A DNA stretch of 64,000 nt, taken from NCBI RefSeq assembly GCF_008370325.1, contig NZ_VNIP01000006.1, forward strand, positions 372,001-436,000, written 5' to 3'. The DNA comes from Martinezella tropici. Its GTDB lineage: Bacteria; Pseudomonadota; Alphaproteobacteria; Rhizobiales; Rhizobiaceae. The notes under the pieces were generated by a model. The model did no database searches. It was given only the letters and a program-made list of their open reading frames with translations, and was not told the DNA's origin. Made by a program: the position numbers and the translations under genes. Below, in pieces: positions 17,639 through 27,149 of the stretch; position 1 is the stretch's first letter; each line of letters begins with the position of its first letter.

Positions 17639-18535
17639 GTGACGCTGGCGGAACAACAGCAATATAGGCTCGGCGTGATTTACGTTGCGCTCTCGGCACT
17701 TGCCTGGTCGACGTCCGGTCTCTTCGTGCGGGCGATCCATGCCGATCTCATGACGATCCTATTCTGCCGCGGAATCGTATCGGGACTTGGCGTCTTCGCG
17801 CTGTTCTTTTACATCGAGCGCCGCAACGCCTTTCGCATCCTACGCTCCATGGGCGGCCCTTCGCTGGCGGCAACGATCTTTTCCACCGCATCCATGATCA
17901 GCGGTATCGGCTCGATCTATTATACGTCGGTCGCCGATGCCATGGTCATCTATGCGACCGTGCCTTTCGTTACTGCGGGCGTCGCTTTCCTTTTCATCCG
18001 CGAACGCCCGAACTTGAGGACGCTGATTGCGAGCGGCATTGCCTTCATCGGTGTGCTTGTCATGCTTTCCGGCCATGCGAGCGATGGCGGCAGCTGGCTC
18101 GGCAAGGGGCTGGCCGCCATGATGACGCTGACGGTCGCCTGCCTTGCTGTCGTCATGCGGCAGCATCGCAATGTGCCGATGCTGCCGGCCATGGCCCTGT
18201 CCGCCTGGCTTTGCTCTTTCATCACCTTCTGGTTTGCTTCACCGCTTTCCCTGTCCGGACAGGATCTCGGCCTGATCATCGCCTTCGGCATTATTCAGAA
18301 TGCGATGGGCCTCAGTCTCTATACATTCGGCTCGCGGCTGGTTCCGGCTTCCGATGCCGCCCTGCTGACGGCGCTCGAAGTGCCTCTGACGCCGCTATGG
18401 GTCTGGATGGTCTTTGCCGAGCGTCCGTCGATGGCGACGCTGATCGGCGGGCCGATCGTGCTTGCAGCACTTTTCGGACATATCCTGTTGGAAGTGCGCC
18501 GAAATCGCGCGGTTATTTCAGCGCAAGCGCATTGA
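17639..18535 (+). CDS. EamA/DMT-family transporter
   Basis: A 298-residue inner-membrane protein with ten hydrophobic helices arranged as two EamA repeats (about residues 12-140 and 155-285), the drug/metabolite transporter layout. Such proteins usually export metabolites or amino acids. GTG 17639 is preferred because CAGGGGAT lies just before it; an ATG at 17606 in the same frame has no ribosome site. It stands just upstream of ridA, perhaps by chance. The substrate cannot be told. Confidence 0.87.
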   Translation: MTLAEQQQYRLGVIYVALSALAWSTSGLFVRAIHADLMTILFCRGIVSGLGVFALFFYIERRNAFRILRSMGGPSLAATIFSTASMISGIGSIYYTSVADAMVIYATVPFVTAGVAFLFIRERPNLRTLIASGIAFIGVLVMLSGHASDGGSWLGKGLAAMMTLTVACLAVVMRQHRNVPMLPAMALSAWLCSFITFWFASPLSLSGQDLGLIIAFGIIQNAMGLSLYTFGSRLVPASDAALLTALEVPLTPLWVWMVFAERPSMATLIGGPIVLAALFGHILLEVRRNRAVISAQAH

Positions 18536-18596
18536 ACGGCTTGTCCGCATAGCATCAAAATGCTGAAATCGCTCCGATCACAAGGAGTCGGTATCG

Positions 18597-18986
18597 ATGA
18601 AAAAGGTATTCAATCCCCCATCCGTCCGCCGCCCTTTCGGCAATTACAATCATGGCCTGCTGGTGCCGCCGGGCGCCAGCCTGCTGGTCACATCCGGCCA
18701 GCTCGGCATCGGCCTCGATGACCGCATTCCGGCTGACGTTACCGCCCAGGCTGAGCTATGTTTCAAGGCGATCAATGCCATCCTGGATGAAGCCGGCATG
18801 AGCTTTGCCGACGTCATCCGCATTTCCGGCTTCGTCACCACGCGCGAGGATTTTCCCGCCTACATGGCCGTGCGCGATCGTTATGTCCTGGATCCCAAGC
18901 CGGTCTCCACTCTGCTGATCGTCGGCGGGTTCACCCGAGCCGAGTTTCTGGTCGAGGTCGAGGTCACGGCGGCAAAGGTGATGTGA
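18597..18986 (+). CDS. RidA/YjgF family protein
   Basis: A 129-residue member of the Rid family, which hydrolyses reactive enamine/imine intermediates from amino-acid metabolism. The central SFADVIRISGFVTTREDF and the terminal RAEFLVEVEVTAAKV are typical. AAGGAG precedes the ATG. The position that holds the catalytic Arg in true RidA reads FTRAEFLVE, so imine hydrolysis is plausible. Its stop overlaps the next gene as TGATG. Confidence 0.9.
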   Translation: MKKVFNPPSVRRPFGNYNHGLLVPPGASLLVTSGQLGIGLDDRIPADVTAQAELCFKAINAILDEAGMSFADVIRISGFVTTREDFPAYMAVRDRYVLDPKPVSTLLIVGGFTRAEFLVEVEVTAAKVM

Positions 18987-19492
18987 TGGCGACCGGTCAT
19001 CCCGAGCATTCGGCCGATCCGTCGATGCCGCGCATTCTGGGACTTTACGAGACGCATCTCACGGTCGCAGATCTCCAGCGCTCGATAGCCTTCTATCGCG
19101 ATGTCTTGAAGCTGGAAGTCGGGACCGTCATCGAGAGCAGGAATGTCGCCTTCTTTTGGATCGACGATAAACGGATGGGCATGCTCGGCCTTTGGGAAAC
19201 GGGCAGCTCCCCTCTCAAGATGCGCCTTCATATTGCCTTCAGAACCTCTCTCGCCGATGTAATCGGCTCTGCCGCCGCATTGAAGGCTCATGGCGTTCAG
19301 CCGAAGGGCTTCAATGGCGAGCCGCTCGATGAGCCGGTCGTTGTCGGTTGGATGCCGGCAGTCGCGCAGTATTTTTCCGATCCCGACGGGCATTCGATCG
19401 AATTCATCCATGTGCTTGATGAGGTGGCCGATCCAGGTTTCGGCGTGAAGCCCTATTCGCAATGGTTGTCGCGGTCAAAGCCTGCAGCTTGA
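18986..19492 (+). CDS. VOC-family (glyoxalase-like) protein
   Basis: A 168-residue single VOC module: ETHLTVADLQRSIAFYRDVL near residue 22 and the closing SDPDGHSIEFIHV near residue 132, with His and Glu placed as metal ligands. Function may be lyase, isomerase or resistance; not determinable. ATG 18986 overlaps the stop of the RidA gene by one base, so the two are translated together. Confidence 0.85.
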   Translation: MATGHPEHSADPSMPRILGLYETHLTVADLQRSIAFYRDVLKLEVGTVIESRNVAFFWIDDKRMGMLGLWETGSSPLKMRLHIAFRTSLADVIGSAAALKAHGVQPKGFNGEPLDEPVVVGWMPAVAQYFSDPDGHSIEFIHVLDEVADPGFGVKPYSQWLSRSKPAA

Positions 19493-19619
19493 CCGGCACT
19501 GGCCGAACCTCCCTTTCAACAGACTTTTCGTCGTCCTCCTTATGATCTATGCGGATAGGATAAGAGCAATACCGCCGATAAGGCCAATTCCAGGGCGCGC
19601 AGAGGCATGGAAGACGAAC

Positions 19620-20348
19620 ATGACCCAGAATATCTACGACGATCCGGCCTTCTTCGACGGCTATAGCCGCCTGCAGCGCTCGGTCGACGGGCTGGCAGGT
19701 GCTGCCGAATGGCCTGCCATCCGTGCCTTGATGCCTGACATGAAGGACCTTGACGTCGTCGATCTCGGCTGCGGTTTCGGATGGTTCTGCCGGTGGGCCG
19801 TCGGGCAGGGAGCCGCCAGCGTGCTGGGCCTCGACGTCTCCGAGAAGATGCTGGAGCGGGCTCGCGCCGAGACGGCGGATGCACGCGTTGGCTATGATCG
19901 AGCCGATCTGGAGAAGCTTCAGCTTCCCGAGGCAACCTTCGATCTCGTCTATAGTTCCCTGGCCTTCCACTATATCGAAGGCTTTGCAGGCCTTCTGGCG
20001 ACGATCCGTCAGGCGCTGAAGCCGGGCGGCCGGCTGATCTTTTCGATCGAACATCCGATCTACATGGCGCCACGGCAGCCGGAATGGCTTGATGATGCCG
20101 AGGGTCACAGGATTTGGCCGCTCAGCGCCTATCAGATCGAAGGGCCGCGGGTGACGAACTGGCTCGCGGAAGGTGTCGTCAAGCAGCACCGGACGATGAG
20201 CACGACGTTGAACCTATTGATCAAGTCGGGCTTCGCCATTGCGCATGTCGAGGAATGGTCGCCAAGCGACGAGGAGCTGGTCGCCCATCCGGATTGGGCA
20301 ATCGAGCGCGAGCGGCCGATGTTTCTTCTGATTTCCACCCGGACCTGA
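19620..20348 (+). CDS. Class I SAM-dependent methyltransferase
   Basis: A 242-residue methyltransferase of the UbiE/Methyltransf_11 type. Motif I VVDLGCGFGWF near residue 46 binds S-adenosylmethionine; LKPGGRLIFSIEHPI near residue 133 is the post-III region. The open frame begins at 19542, but ATG 19620 gives a family-typical N-terminus (TQNIYDDPAFFDGY). The acceptor molecule is unknown. Confidence 0.88.
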   Translation: MTQNIYDDPAFFDGYSRLQRSVDGLAGAAEWPAIRALMPDMKDLDVVDLGCGFGWFCRWAVGQGAASVLGLDVSEKMLERARAETADARVGYDRADLEKLQLPEATFDLVYSSLAFHYIEGFAGLLATIRQALKPGGRLIFSIEHPIYMAPRQPEWLDDAEGHRIWPLSAYQIEGPRVTNWLAEGVVKQHRTMSTTLNLLIKSGFAIAHVEEWSPSDEELVAHPDWAIERERPMFLLISTRT

Positions 20349-20529
20349 AACCTGCTTCGGAATGTTCTCACAGCTTCGGTTTCTGCCTTGGTTTATTTTC
20401 CTTTTGTTTATAGATTTTATAGGGAATTAATTGCTCGCGAAGCGCCGCTTCCGTAAAATGTCGTTTCTTGAGGCGCATCGATCCTCCCGATAGTGTGGGT
20501 TATCCGGCGCGAGTTAGGGGACTGTTGGA

Positions 20530-21069
20530 ATGAACATGAAAACCTCCGTGGCAATCGAGAGGGCGGTGCCTGTCGTCGATCCGGATATTGCGCGCGCCGA
20601 TTTTCGTAACGCCATGGCACGGATGGCGGCAGCCGTGAACATCGTCACGACCGATGGTCCGGCCGGGCTTGCCGGCTTTGCGGCGACCGCAGTCTGCAGT
20701 GTCACCGACAGCCCTCCGACTTTGCTCGTCTGCCTCAATCGCGGCGCTTCCGTTCATCCCGCCGTCACGCAGAACGGTGTGCTCTGCGTCAATGTCTTGT
20801 CGGAAGCGCATGAGGATCTGTCGCGTCTCTTCGGCGGCAAGACCCCGGTCGCCGAGCGTTTCGCGGCCGCCTCCTGGTCGGAATTGTCCACCGGTGCGCC
20901 GGTGCTGGAAGATGCTCTCGTGTCGTTCGATTGCCGGATTGTGCGTCGGGCCGATGGCGGCACGCATGACATTCTGTTCTGCGAGGTCGATGCCATCCGC
21001 CAGCGCGATAGCGGGCAGGGGCTCATCTATTTCGACCGGGCCTATCATTCCGCGGGTCAGGCCGAGTAG
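20530..21069 (+). CDS. Flavin reductase, RutF/HpaC family
   Basis: A 179-residue FMN-binding reductase that supplies reduced flavin to a partner monooxygenase. [20 protein letters not shown] near residue 26, then [23 protein letters not shown] and FGGKTP, strongly resemble RutF of the pyrimidine (Rut) pathway. No rutA, B, C or D gene is adjacent, so it may serve another oxygenase elsewhere. The gap before it (20349-20529) is AT-rich and probably carries its promoter. Confidence 0.87.
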   Translation: MNMKTSVAIERAVPVVDPDIARADFRNAMARMAAAVNIVTTDGPAGLAGFAATAVCSVTDSPPTLLVCLNRGASVHPAVTQNGVLCVNVLSEAHEDLSRLFGGKTPVAERFAAASWSELSTGAPVLEDALVSFDCRIVRRADGGTHDILFCEVDAIRQRDSGQGLIYFDRAYHSAGQAE

Positions 21070-21087
21070 GCCGGCTTTCTCATCGCT

Positions 21088-21861
21088 TCACGCCAGAAAG
21101 TCTTCGATCGCTTTCATGACGAGGGCAGGGCGCTCGCGATGTGGCGAATGTCCAGTATCCGGCAGGATATGGAGCGACCCATGTCCGGCCGCGATCCGGC
21201 GCGGATGGGCCTCGGAGCCGTATTCGTCACGATCTCCGTGAATTGCAAGCACCGGGCAATGAAGCTTTTCAAGTGCCGCATCAAGGCTCCACTCGGCGCG
21301 TTCGGGAGCAAGCCAGGTATCGATCCATGCGCGCAGCACCCAATCGGTCTTGCTGCCGTGATATCTGGCAAGCCGGGCGAAGGTCTCCGCCGATCTGAAT
21401 TCCTGCTGCGCGACCCTGATACCCTGCAGGGTTCTCTCCTCCACGAAAGCCTGAGCGGCAATGGTGATCACGGCCCGGCAGCGTTCGCCAAAGCTCGCTC
21501 CCGTCTCCACGGCCATACCGCCGCCCACGCTGTGCCCGCAGGCGACGAATTCCCGAATGGAGAATTTTTCGCACAGCAGCGGCACGGCCTGCCCGGCCTC
21601 CAGGGCCACGAAATTCTGTTGCAAAACGTCCGTGCGGGCGTCGGACCGACCGAAGCCCAGCCGATCATAGGCGATCACCTGACGGCCGAGGGAGCGGGCA
21701 AGCTGTTCCGGGAAATCTCTCCAGAGCGTGATACATCCGAGGGAATCGTGAAACAGGATTATCGGCGGCAAGGAAGTCTCGGCATCCGATGCCCAAGATC
21801 TGGCATGGAGGCGCCCGGCGTCGCTCTCGACCCAATGTTCCGTTTCGACGATGCCTGCCAT
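21088..21861 (-). CDS. Alpha/beta hydrolase
   Basis: A 257-residue alpha/beta-fold hydrolase with nucleophile elbow GHSVGGG near residue 109, catalytic Asp in HGDRDEYG near residue 209 and His in DTGHSPH near residue 236. The oxyanion region LFHDSLG is near residue 37. The start is taken as ATG 21861, six bases after the stop of lpsL; GTG 21888 in frame would overlap lpsL. It may be read through from rkpK-lpsL. Substrate unknown. Confidence 0.85.
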   Translation of the reverse strand: MAGIVETEHWVESDAGRLHARSWASDAETSLPPIILFHDSLGCITLWRDFPEQLARSLGRQVIAYDRLGFGRSDARTDVLQQNFVALEAGQAVPLLCEKFSIREFVACGHSVGGGMAVETGASFGERCRAVITIAAQAFVEERTLQGIRVAQQEFRSAETFARLARYHGSKTDWVLRAWIDTWLAPERAEWSLDAALEKLHCPVLAIHGDRDEYGSEAHPRRIAAGHGSLHILPDTGHSPHRERPALVMKAIEDFLA

Positions 21862-21866
21862 TTCGC

Positions 21867-22871
21867 TCAATAGTTTTCCTGATACCACTCGACGAAGCGC
21901 CGCACGCCTTCGTCGACTTCGATCTGCGGCTTGAAGCCGGTCAGCGCCACCAGCAGGTCCGGTACGGCATAGGTATTATGGACGTCGCCGGGCTGCATGG
22001 GCAGCATCTTGCGGATCGCCTGTTTGCCGAGCATCGTTTCGATCGTCTCGACGAATTGCAGCAGCCCCACCGGCTGCCCGCCGCCGATATTGACGACCCG
22101 GAAGGGGGCGTTCTTCGACAGGGTGTCGATGACTATATCCGACACCACGCGGTTTTCCTCCGACGGCACCACACCGATGAGGCGGACGATGCCTTCGACG
22201 AGATCATCGATATAGGTGAAATCGCGGCTCATCTTGCCTTCGCCGTAGATTTCGATTGGCCTGTCGTTGCGGATGGCATCGACGAACTTGAACAGCGCCA
22301 TGTCCGGGCGGCCCCAAGGGCCATAGACCGTGAAGAAGCGGAAGGCGGTCGTGGGCAGATTAAAGAGATGGGCATAGCTATGTGCCATCAGCTCCATGCT
22401 CTTCTTGGTGGCCGCATAGATCGTCATCTGCTCGTCGGCCTTGTCGCTTTCGGCAAAGGGGATCTTTTCATTGGCGCCGTAGACGGAGGAGGTGGAGGCA
22501 AGCAGCAGGTGCTTCGGCTGCAGATCTCTTGCCAGTTCCAGGATGTTGAACGAGCCGACGAGGTTGGAATCGACATAGGAACGCGGATTTTCGAGGCTGT
22601 AGCGCACGCCTGCCTGGGCGGCGAGATGGACGATCACATCAGGCTCGGCGAGCTCGGCTGCATGGTCGAGCGCCGCCTTGTCTTCCAGCATGCCGGTGAC
22701 GGCCTTGAAGCCGTTGGAGCGCGCGAGGATGGCCGTGCGCTTCTCCTTGAGCCTGATATCGTAATAGGGCGTCATGCCGTCGAAGCCGACCACGAAATGA
22801 CCCTCGTCGAGCAGGCGCTTGGCGAGGTGGAATCCGATGAAGCCGGCGGTGCCGGTGATGAGATAGCGCAT
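21867..22871 (-). CDS. lpsL: NAD-dependent UDP-glucuronate 4-epimerase
   Basis: A 334-residue short-chain dehydrogenase/epimerase. The NAD motif GTAGFIGFH lies at residues 7-15 and the catalytic YAATK near residue 155, with a preceding Ser/Thr stretch [10 protein letters not shown]. It resembles LpsL, which turns UDP-glucuronate into UDP-galacturonate for lipopolysaccharide and capsule. The gene upstream makes UDP-glucuronate, so substrate and product fit; rkpK-lpsL linkage is known in Sinorhizobium. Symbol given on sequence resemblance plus this neighbour. Confidence 0.9.
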   Translation of the reverse strand: MRYLITGTAGFIGFHLAKRLLDEGHFVVGFDGMTPYYDIRLKEKRTAILARSNGFKAVTGMLEDKAALDHAAELAEPDVIVHLAAQAGVRYSLENPRSYVDSNLVGSFNILELARDLQPKHLLLASTSSVYGANEKIPFAESDKADEQMTIYAATKKSMELMAHSYAHLFNLPTTAFRFFTVYGPWGRPDMALFKFVDAIRNDRPIEIYGEGKMSRDFTYIDDLVEGIVRLIGVVPSEENRVVSDIVIDTLSKNAPFRVVNIGGGQPVGLLQFVETIETMLGKQAIRKMLPMQPGDVHNTYAVPDLLVALTGFKPQIEVDEGVRRFVEWYQENY

Positions 22872-22885
22872 TGGTCGGCCTTTGC

Positions 22886-22946
22886 TTAAAGCATTTCCAG
22901 GAAAAGTGCGTAGCGGTTTTCCGTTCGGAATGCGTAAACGCTCTAC
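22886..22946. repeat. Rhizobial intergenic repeat (AAGCATTTCCAGGAAAAGTGC type)
   Basis: A typical rhizobial mosaic element fills the 71 bases between rkpK and lpsL: AAAGCATTTCCAGGAAAAGTGCG, then GGTTTTCCGTTCGGAATGCG, forming complementary arms. It runs up to, and slightly into, the stop codon of rkpK (TAG at 22943-22945), so the element may have set the exact 3' end of that gene. Confidence 0.65.
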
Positions 22947-24265
22947 AGTGTGGCGTCGTTCGAGGGTCTGCCGACGCTTGTATAGGCAAAGCCGTGCTTT
23001 GTGACCTCGTCATGGCGATAGATGTTTCTAAGGTCGACGAGGACCGGCGCCTTCATCACGGATTTCAACCGGGCAAAGTCCAGCGCGCGGAACTGGTTCC
23101 ACTCGGTGACGATGACGAGCGCGTCGGCGCCGCGTGCGGCGTCATAGGCATCCTCGGCATAGGCGATGTTGTCGATCACCAGGCGAGCATTCTCCATGCC
23201 CTCAGGATCGTAGCCTGTTACCGTGGCGCCGGCATCCTGCAGCGTCTGGATGATCGAGATCGAAGGGCTATCGCGCATGTCGTCGGTGTTCGGCTTGAAA
23301 GTCAGGCCGAGGACCGCGATCGCCTTGCCTCTGATATCGCCGCCCATGGCCGCGATCACCTTGCGGCCCATGGCGCGCTTGCGATTGTCGTTGATCGACA
23401 CGGTCGTTTCGATCAGGCGCACGGGGCTGTCGTAATCCTGCGCCGTCTTGGCGAGCGCCAGCGTATCCTTCGGGAAGCAGGAGCCGCCGTAGCCCGGGCC
23501 GGCATGCAGGAATTTCGAACCGATGCGGCCGTCAAGCCCGATGCCGCGCGAGACCTCCTGTACATTGGCGCCTACCTTTTCGCAGAGATCGGCCATCTCG
23601 TTGATGAAAGTGATCTTCATGGCGAGGAAGGCATTGGCGGCGTATTTGATCAGTTCCGACGTGCGGCGGGAGGTAAAGAGCAGCGGCGCCTGGTTGAGGT
23701 AGAGCGGCCGGTAGACTTCGGTCATGACACCGCGGGCGCGGTCGTCGTTGAGGCCGATGACGATGCGGTCCGGTCGCTTGAAATCCTCGATCGCGGCACC
23801 CTCGCGCAGGAATTCCGGATTGGAGACGACGGCGACGTCGGCTTGCGGATTGGTTTCGCGCACGATGCGTTCGACCTCGTCGCCGGTGCCGACCGGTACA
23901 GTCGATTTGGTGACGATGACGGTGAAGCCTTTGACGTGCTGGGCAATCTCGCGGGCAGCCGCATGGACATAGGAAAGATCGGCATGGCCGTCGCCGCGCC
24001 GTGACGGCGTGCCGACGGCGATGAAGACGACGTCGCTGTCGGCGACGCTGGTTTCGACGTCCGTGGTGAAGGAGAGGCGGCCGGCGCGGACATTGTCCGC
24101 AACGAGTTGCTCGAGGCCCGGTTCGAAGATCGGTATTTCACCTCGCCGCAGTGCCTCGATCTTGCTTGCGTCCTTATCGACGCAGATGACGTCATGGCCG
24201 AAGTCGGCAAAGCAGACGCCGGACACCAGCCCCACATAACCCGAGCCGATCATCGTGATGCGCAT
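22943..24265 (-). CDS. rkpK: UDP-glucose 6-dehydrogenase
   Basis: A 440-residue enzyme that oxidises UDP-glucose twice to UDP-glucuronate with NAD. The N-terminal motif [10 protein letters not shown] is at residues 7-16 and the catalytic cysteine is in [10 protein letters not shown] near residue 260. All three domains of the family are present. With lpsL next to it, it supplies uronic acids for surface polysaccharide; the rhizobial name is rkpK, elsewhere ugd. Confidence 0.95.
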   Translation of the reverse strand: MRITMIGSGYVGLVSGVCFADFGHDVICVDKDASKIEALRRGEIPIFEPGLEQLVADNVRAGRLSFTTDVETSVADSDVVFIAVGTPSRRGDGHADLSYVHAAAREIAQHVKGFTVIVTKSTVPVGTGDEVERIVRETNPQADVAVVSNPEFLREGAAIEDFKRPDRIVIGLNDDRARGVMTEVYRPLYLNQAPLLFTSRRTSELIKYAANAFLAMKITFINEMADLCEKVGANVQEVSRGIGLDGRIGSKFLHAGPGYGGSCFPKDTLALAKTAQDYDSPVRLIETTVSINDNRKRAMGRKVIAAMGGDIRGKAIAVLGLTFKPNTDDMRDSPSISIIQTLQDAGATVTGYDPEGMENARLVIDNIAYAEDAYDAARGADALVIVTEWNQFRALDFARLKSVMKAPVLVDLRNIYRHDEVTKHGFAYTSVGRPSNDATL

Positions 24266-24587
24266 GAAACTTCAATCCTCTAGCTTGCGCCGGCTTCGGC
24301 GTCGAAACGCAAAGCCGGCATTGGCGATTGTCTGCGCTTATACACAGGATCGCGGGGGACGCCTATATGCGATGCCTTTTCCGGGGACAATTGCAACAGA
24401 AGTGTCACAGAGGAAGTCATAATTCATGTCGTTCTTCTGAGGCTATTGTCTGTCGCCGGTGAAACGAAGCCTTTGTACTTTAAGCTTATGGCTATTGCTT
24501 GTGATTGGCATCATGTTGCCGCATGATGAATTGGGCGCAATCGTTCCGTGGGGAGCGGGTGTGTAATGGGCGGTTCGGGACTATTGC
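24266..24587. other. Divergent intergenic region, rkpK / GNAT gene
   Basis: No gene, repeat or clear hairpin seen. It separates divergent genes and must hold their promoters, but I cannot point to specific boxes. Confidence 0.5.
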
Positions 24588-25445
24588 ATGAAGTCGACTT
24601 TTGCCGTGCGTACAATGCGGGCTGGCGAGCTGGAGCTTGCTCTGGAATGGGCCCGGCAAGAGGGATGGAATCCCGGTGTCGATGATGCTCCGGCCTTCTG
24701 GGAAGCGGATCCATCCGGCTTTCTGGTCGGCGCGATCGGAGAGGTGCCGGTCGGCTGCATCTCCGTCGTTCGATATGGCGAGGCTTTCGCGTTTCTCGGC
24801 CTTTACATTCTCCATCCGGAGCTTCGCGGCCGGGGATACGGCAAGCAGCTCTGGAACAAGGGCATGATGCTTGCCGGCAACCGCACCGTCGGACTGGACG
24901 GCGTCGTCGCGCAACAGGAAAACTACCGCCGGCACGGTTTCGAAACCGCTTACCGGACCCTGCGCTACGGCGGTATCCCCAAGGTGCCCGATGTGGATGA
25001 GCAGCAGGCAAGGCAGGTGATGCCGGTAACCGACAACAAGCTTGACGGGCTGGTGCACTATGATGCGGAAATCTTCCCCGGCCTGCGCCATTCCTTCATT
25101 CGTGCCTGGTGCGGCGCTCCGGAGAGGCGCGCGTCCTTCATCGTGGGCGGCGGCAGCAGGGTTCGCGGCTATGGCACGATCCGGCGCTGCTTCGAGGGCT
25201 ACAAGATCGGCCCGCTGTTCGCCAACAAGCCGGAGGTGGCGCTTGCCTTGTTGAGCAGACTGCTGGCGCAAGCCAAAGGGGCGCCGGTCTATCTGGATGT
25301 GCCGGCGGACAATGCTCACGCCATCAAGCTTGCGGAAGATTGCGGCTTGTCGCCGGTCTTCGAAACGGCTCGCATGTATCGCGGCAAGGCGCCGGAAGTA
25401 CCGCTCGATCGCGTTTTTGCCGTGACCACGCTCGAGCTCGGTTAG
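24588..25445 (+). CDS. GNAT-family N-acetyltransferase (two-domain, YitI-like)
   Basis: A 285-residue protein with an N-terminal GNAT domain (about 5-135; acetyl-CoA loop ELRGRGYGKQLW near residue 82) and a second, GNAT-like domain (about 150-280) of the Acetyltransf_18 type that is usually catalytically silent or helps bind substrate. It probably acetylates an amine, which is not identifiable. It stands alone upstream of purA. Confidence 0.85.
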   Translation: MKSTFAVRTMRAGELELALEWARQEGWNPGVDDAPAFWEADPSGFLVGAIGEVPVGCISVVRYGEAFAFLGLYILHPELRGRGYGKQLWNKGMMLAGNRTVGLDGVVAQQENYRRHGFETAYRTLRYGGIPKVPDVDEQQARQVMPVTDNKLDGLVHYDAEIFPGLRHSFIRAWCGAPERRASFIVGGGSRVRGYGTIRRCFEGYKIGPLFANKPEVALALLSRLLAQAKGAPVYLDVPADNAHAIKLAEDCGLSPVFETARMYRGKAPEVPLDRVFAVTTLELG

Positions 25446-25792
25446 CCGCAATCTTCTTGCGCCAGCCAGGAACGGGAGCAGCCGATCTCCGATAGAAGAG
25501 TCATCGCGGCATCGGAGTATAACCGGCGCGATGGTTTCGGCAGACCACCAGTATTTCCATGTCGTTGCGCACAAGCCTGGTCTTTAATGAGGAGAGGCAG
25601 TTAGCTGGATGAAGGCTATTCGCGGACCCTGCCCAGCCGCTGGCCGGGAAAAATCCTGTTGGAGGGGCTGATTCGTCATGCAAAAAGCCGAATCTCCTGA
25701 GACAACAGGGTCGCTTTCCCAAAAACAAAGCTTTATAGATGCGCGGGTTTGAGCAAGGCGCGCGGCTGCGCGCAGGAAGCGGGAATGGATAA
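25446..25792. other. Leader and promoter region upstream of purA
   Basis: No gene or known riboswitch class is recognisable. Small inverted repeats such as CCAGCCGCTGG near 25633 occur but are too short to interpret. The region probably carries the purA promoter. Confidence 0.45.
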
Positions 25793-27088
25793 ATGACGAA
25801 TGTTGTAGTGATCGGCTCGCAGTGGGGTGACGAAGGCAAGGGCAAGATTGTCGACTGGCTTTCGGAACGCGCCGATGTGATTGTGCGCTTTCAGGGCGGT
25901 CATAATGCCGGTCATACGCTTGTCGTCGATGGTGTCAGCTACAAGCTGGCGCTGCTGCCCTCAGGGCTCGTGCGCGGCAAGCTCAGCGTCATCGGCAATG
26001 GCGTCGTCGTCGATCCTCATCATTTTGTCGCCGAAGTAGAAAAGCTGCGCGCCCAAGGCGTCGCGGTTACCCCCGATGTGCTGCGCATTGCTGAGAATGC
26101 ACCGCTGATCCTGTCGCTGCACCGTGATCTGGACGCCATGCGTGAAGATGCCGCCTCCAACAGCGGCACGAAGATCGGCACGACGCGTCGCGGCATCGGT
26201 CCTGCCTATGAAGACAAGGTTGGCCGCCGCGCCATCCGCGTCATCGATCTTGCCGAGCCGGAAACGCTGCCTGCCAAGATCGACCGGCTTCTGACCCATC
26301 ATAATGCACTGCGCCGCGGCATGGGCGTCAACGAAATCTCGTTCGATGCGCTGCACCAGGAGCTCAGTTCCGTAGCGGAGCATATCCTTCCCTATATCGA
26401 TCAGGTCTGGCGATTGCTCGACGAGCAGCGCAAGGCGGGCGCCCGTATTCTTTTCGAAGGTGCGCAAGGTGCGCTCTTGGACAATGATCACGGCACCTAT
26501 CCTTTCGTGACCTCCTCCAACACGGTGGCCGGACAGGCCGCAGCCGGCTCGGGCCTTGGCCCGACGGCGCTAGGTTACGTGCTCGGCATCACCAAGGCAT
26601 ATACCACCCGCGTCGGCGAGGGACCGTTCCCTTGCGAGCTGCATGACGAGATTGGCCAGCATCTGTCGACCGTCGGCCGTGAAGTCGGCGTTAACACCGG
26701 CCGTCCGCGCCGCTGCGGCTGGTTCGATGCCGTGCTGGTGCGCCAGACCGTGAAGACCTCGGGCATCACCGGTATCGCACTTACCAAGCTCGACGTTCTC
26801 GACGGCCTCGACGAGCTGAAGATCTGCGTCGGCTACACGCTCGACGGCAAGGAAATCGACTACCTGCCGGCAAGCCAGGCGGCGCAGGCCCGCGTCGAGC
26901 CGATCTACATCACGCTCGAAGGCTGGAAGGAATCGACCGTCGGCGCGCGCAAATGGGCCGATCTGCCGGCGCAGGCGATCAAATATGTCCGCCAGGTGGA
27001 GGAGCTGATCGGAGCGCCGGTCGCGCTGCTTTCGACCAGTCCGGAGCGCGAGGACACCATACTTGTGACTGACCCCTTTGAGGGCTAA
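25793..27088 (+). CDS. purA: Adenylosuccinate synthetase
   Basis: A 431-residue enzyme joining IMP and aspartate with GTP to form adenylosuccinate, the first step to AMP. The N-terminal [11 protein letters not shown] is the GTP-loop and catalytic-Asp motif; GHNAGHTLV, then [14 protein letters not shown], follow in the expected places. Length is normal. It is followed by the 784-residue membrane protein and convergent rpoH. Confidence 0.98.
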   Translation: MTNVVVIGSQWGDEGKGKIVDWLSERADVIVRFQGGHNAGHTLVVDGVSYKLALLPSGLVRGKLSVIGNGVVVDPHHFVAEVEKLRAQGVAVTPDVLRIAENAPLILSLHRDLDAMREDAASNSGTKIGTTRRGIGPAYEDKVGRRAIRVIDLAEPETLPAKIDRLLTHHNALRRGMGVNEISFDALHQELSSVAEHILPYIDQVWRLLDEQRKAGARILFEGAQGALLDNDHGTYPFVTSSNTVAGQAAAGSGLGPTALGYVLGITKAYTTRVGEGPFPCELHDEIGQHLSTVGREVGVNTGRPRRCGWFDAVLVRQTVKTSGITGIALTKLDVLDGLDELKICVGYTLDGKEIDYLPASQAAQARVEPIYITLEGWKESTVGARKWADLPAQAIKYVRQVEELIGAPVALLSTSPEREDTILVTDPFEG

Positions 27089-27149
27089 AGTCGCGTATCT
27101 ATGACGAATCCCGGCCCGGCTGCCCGCCGGGCATCATGAGAAAGTACTG

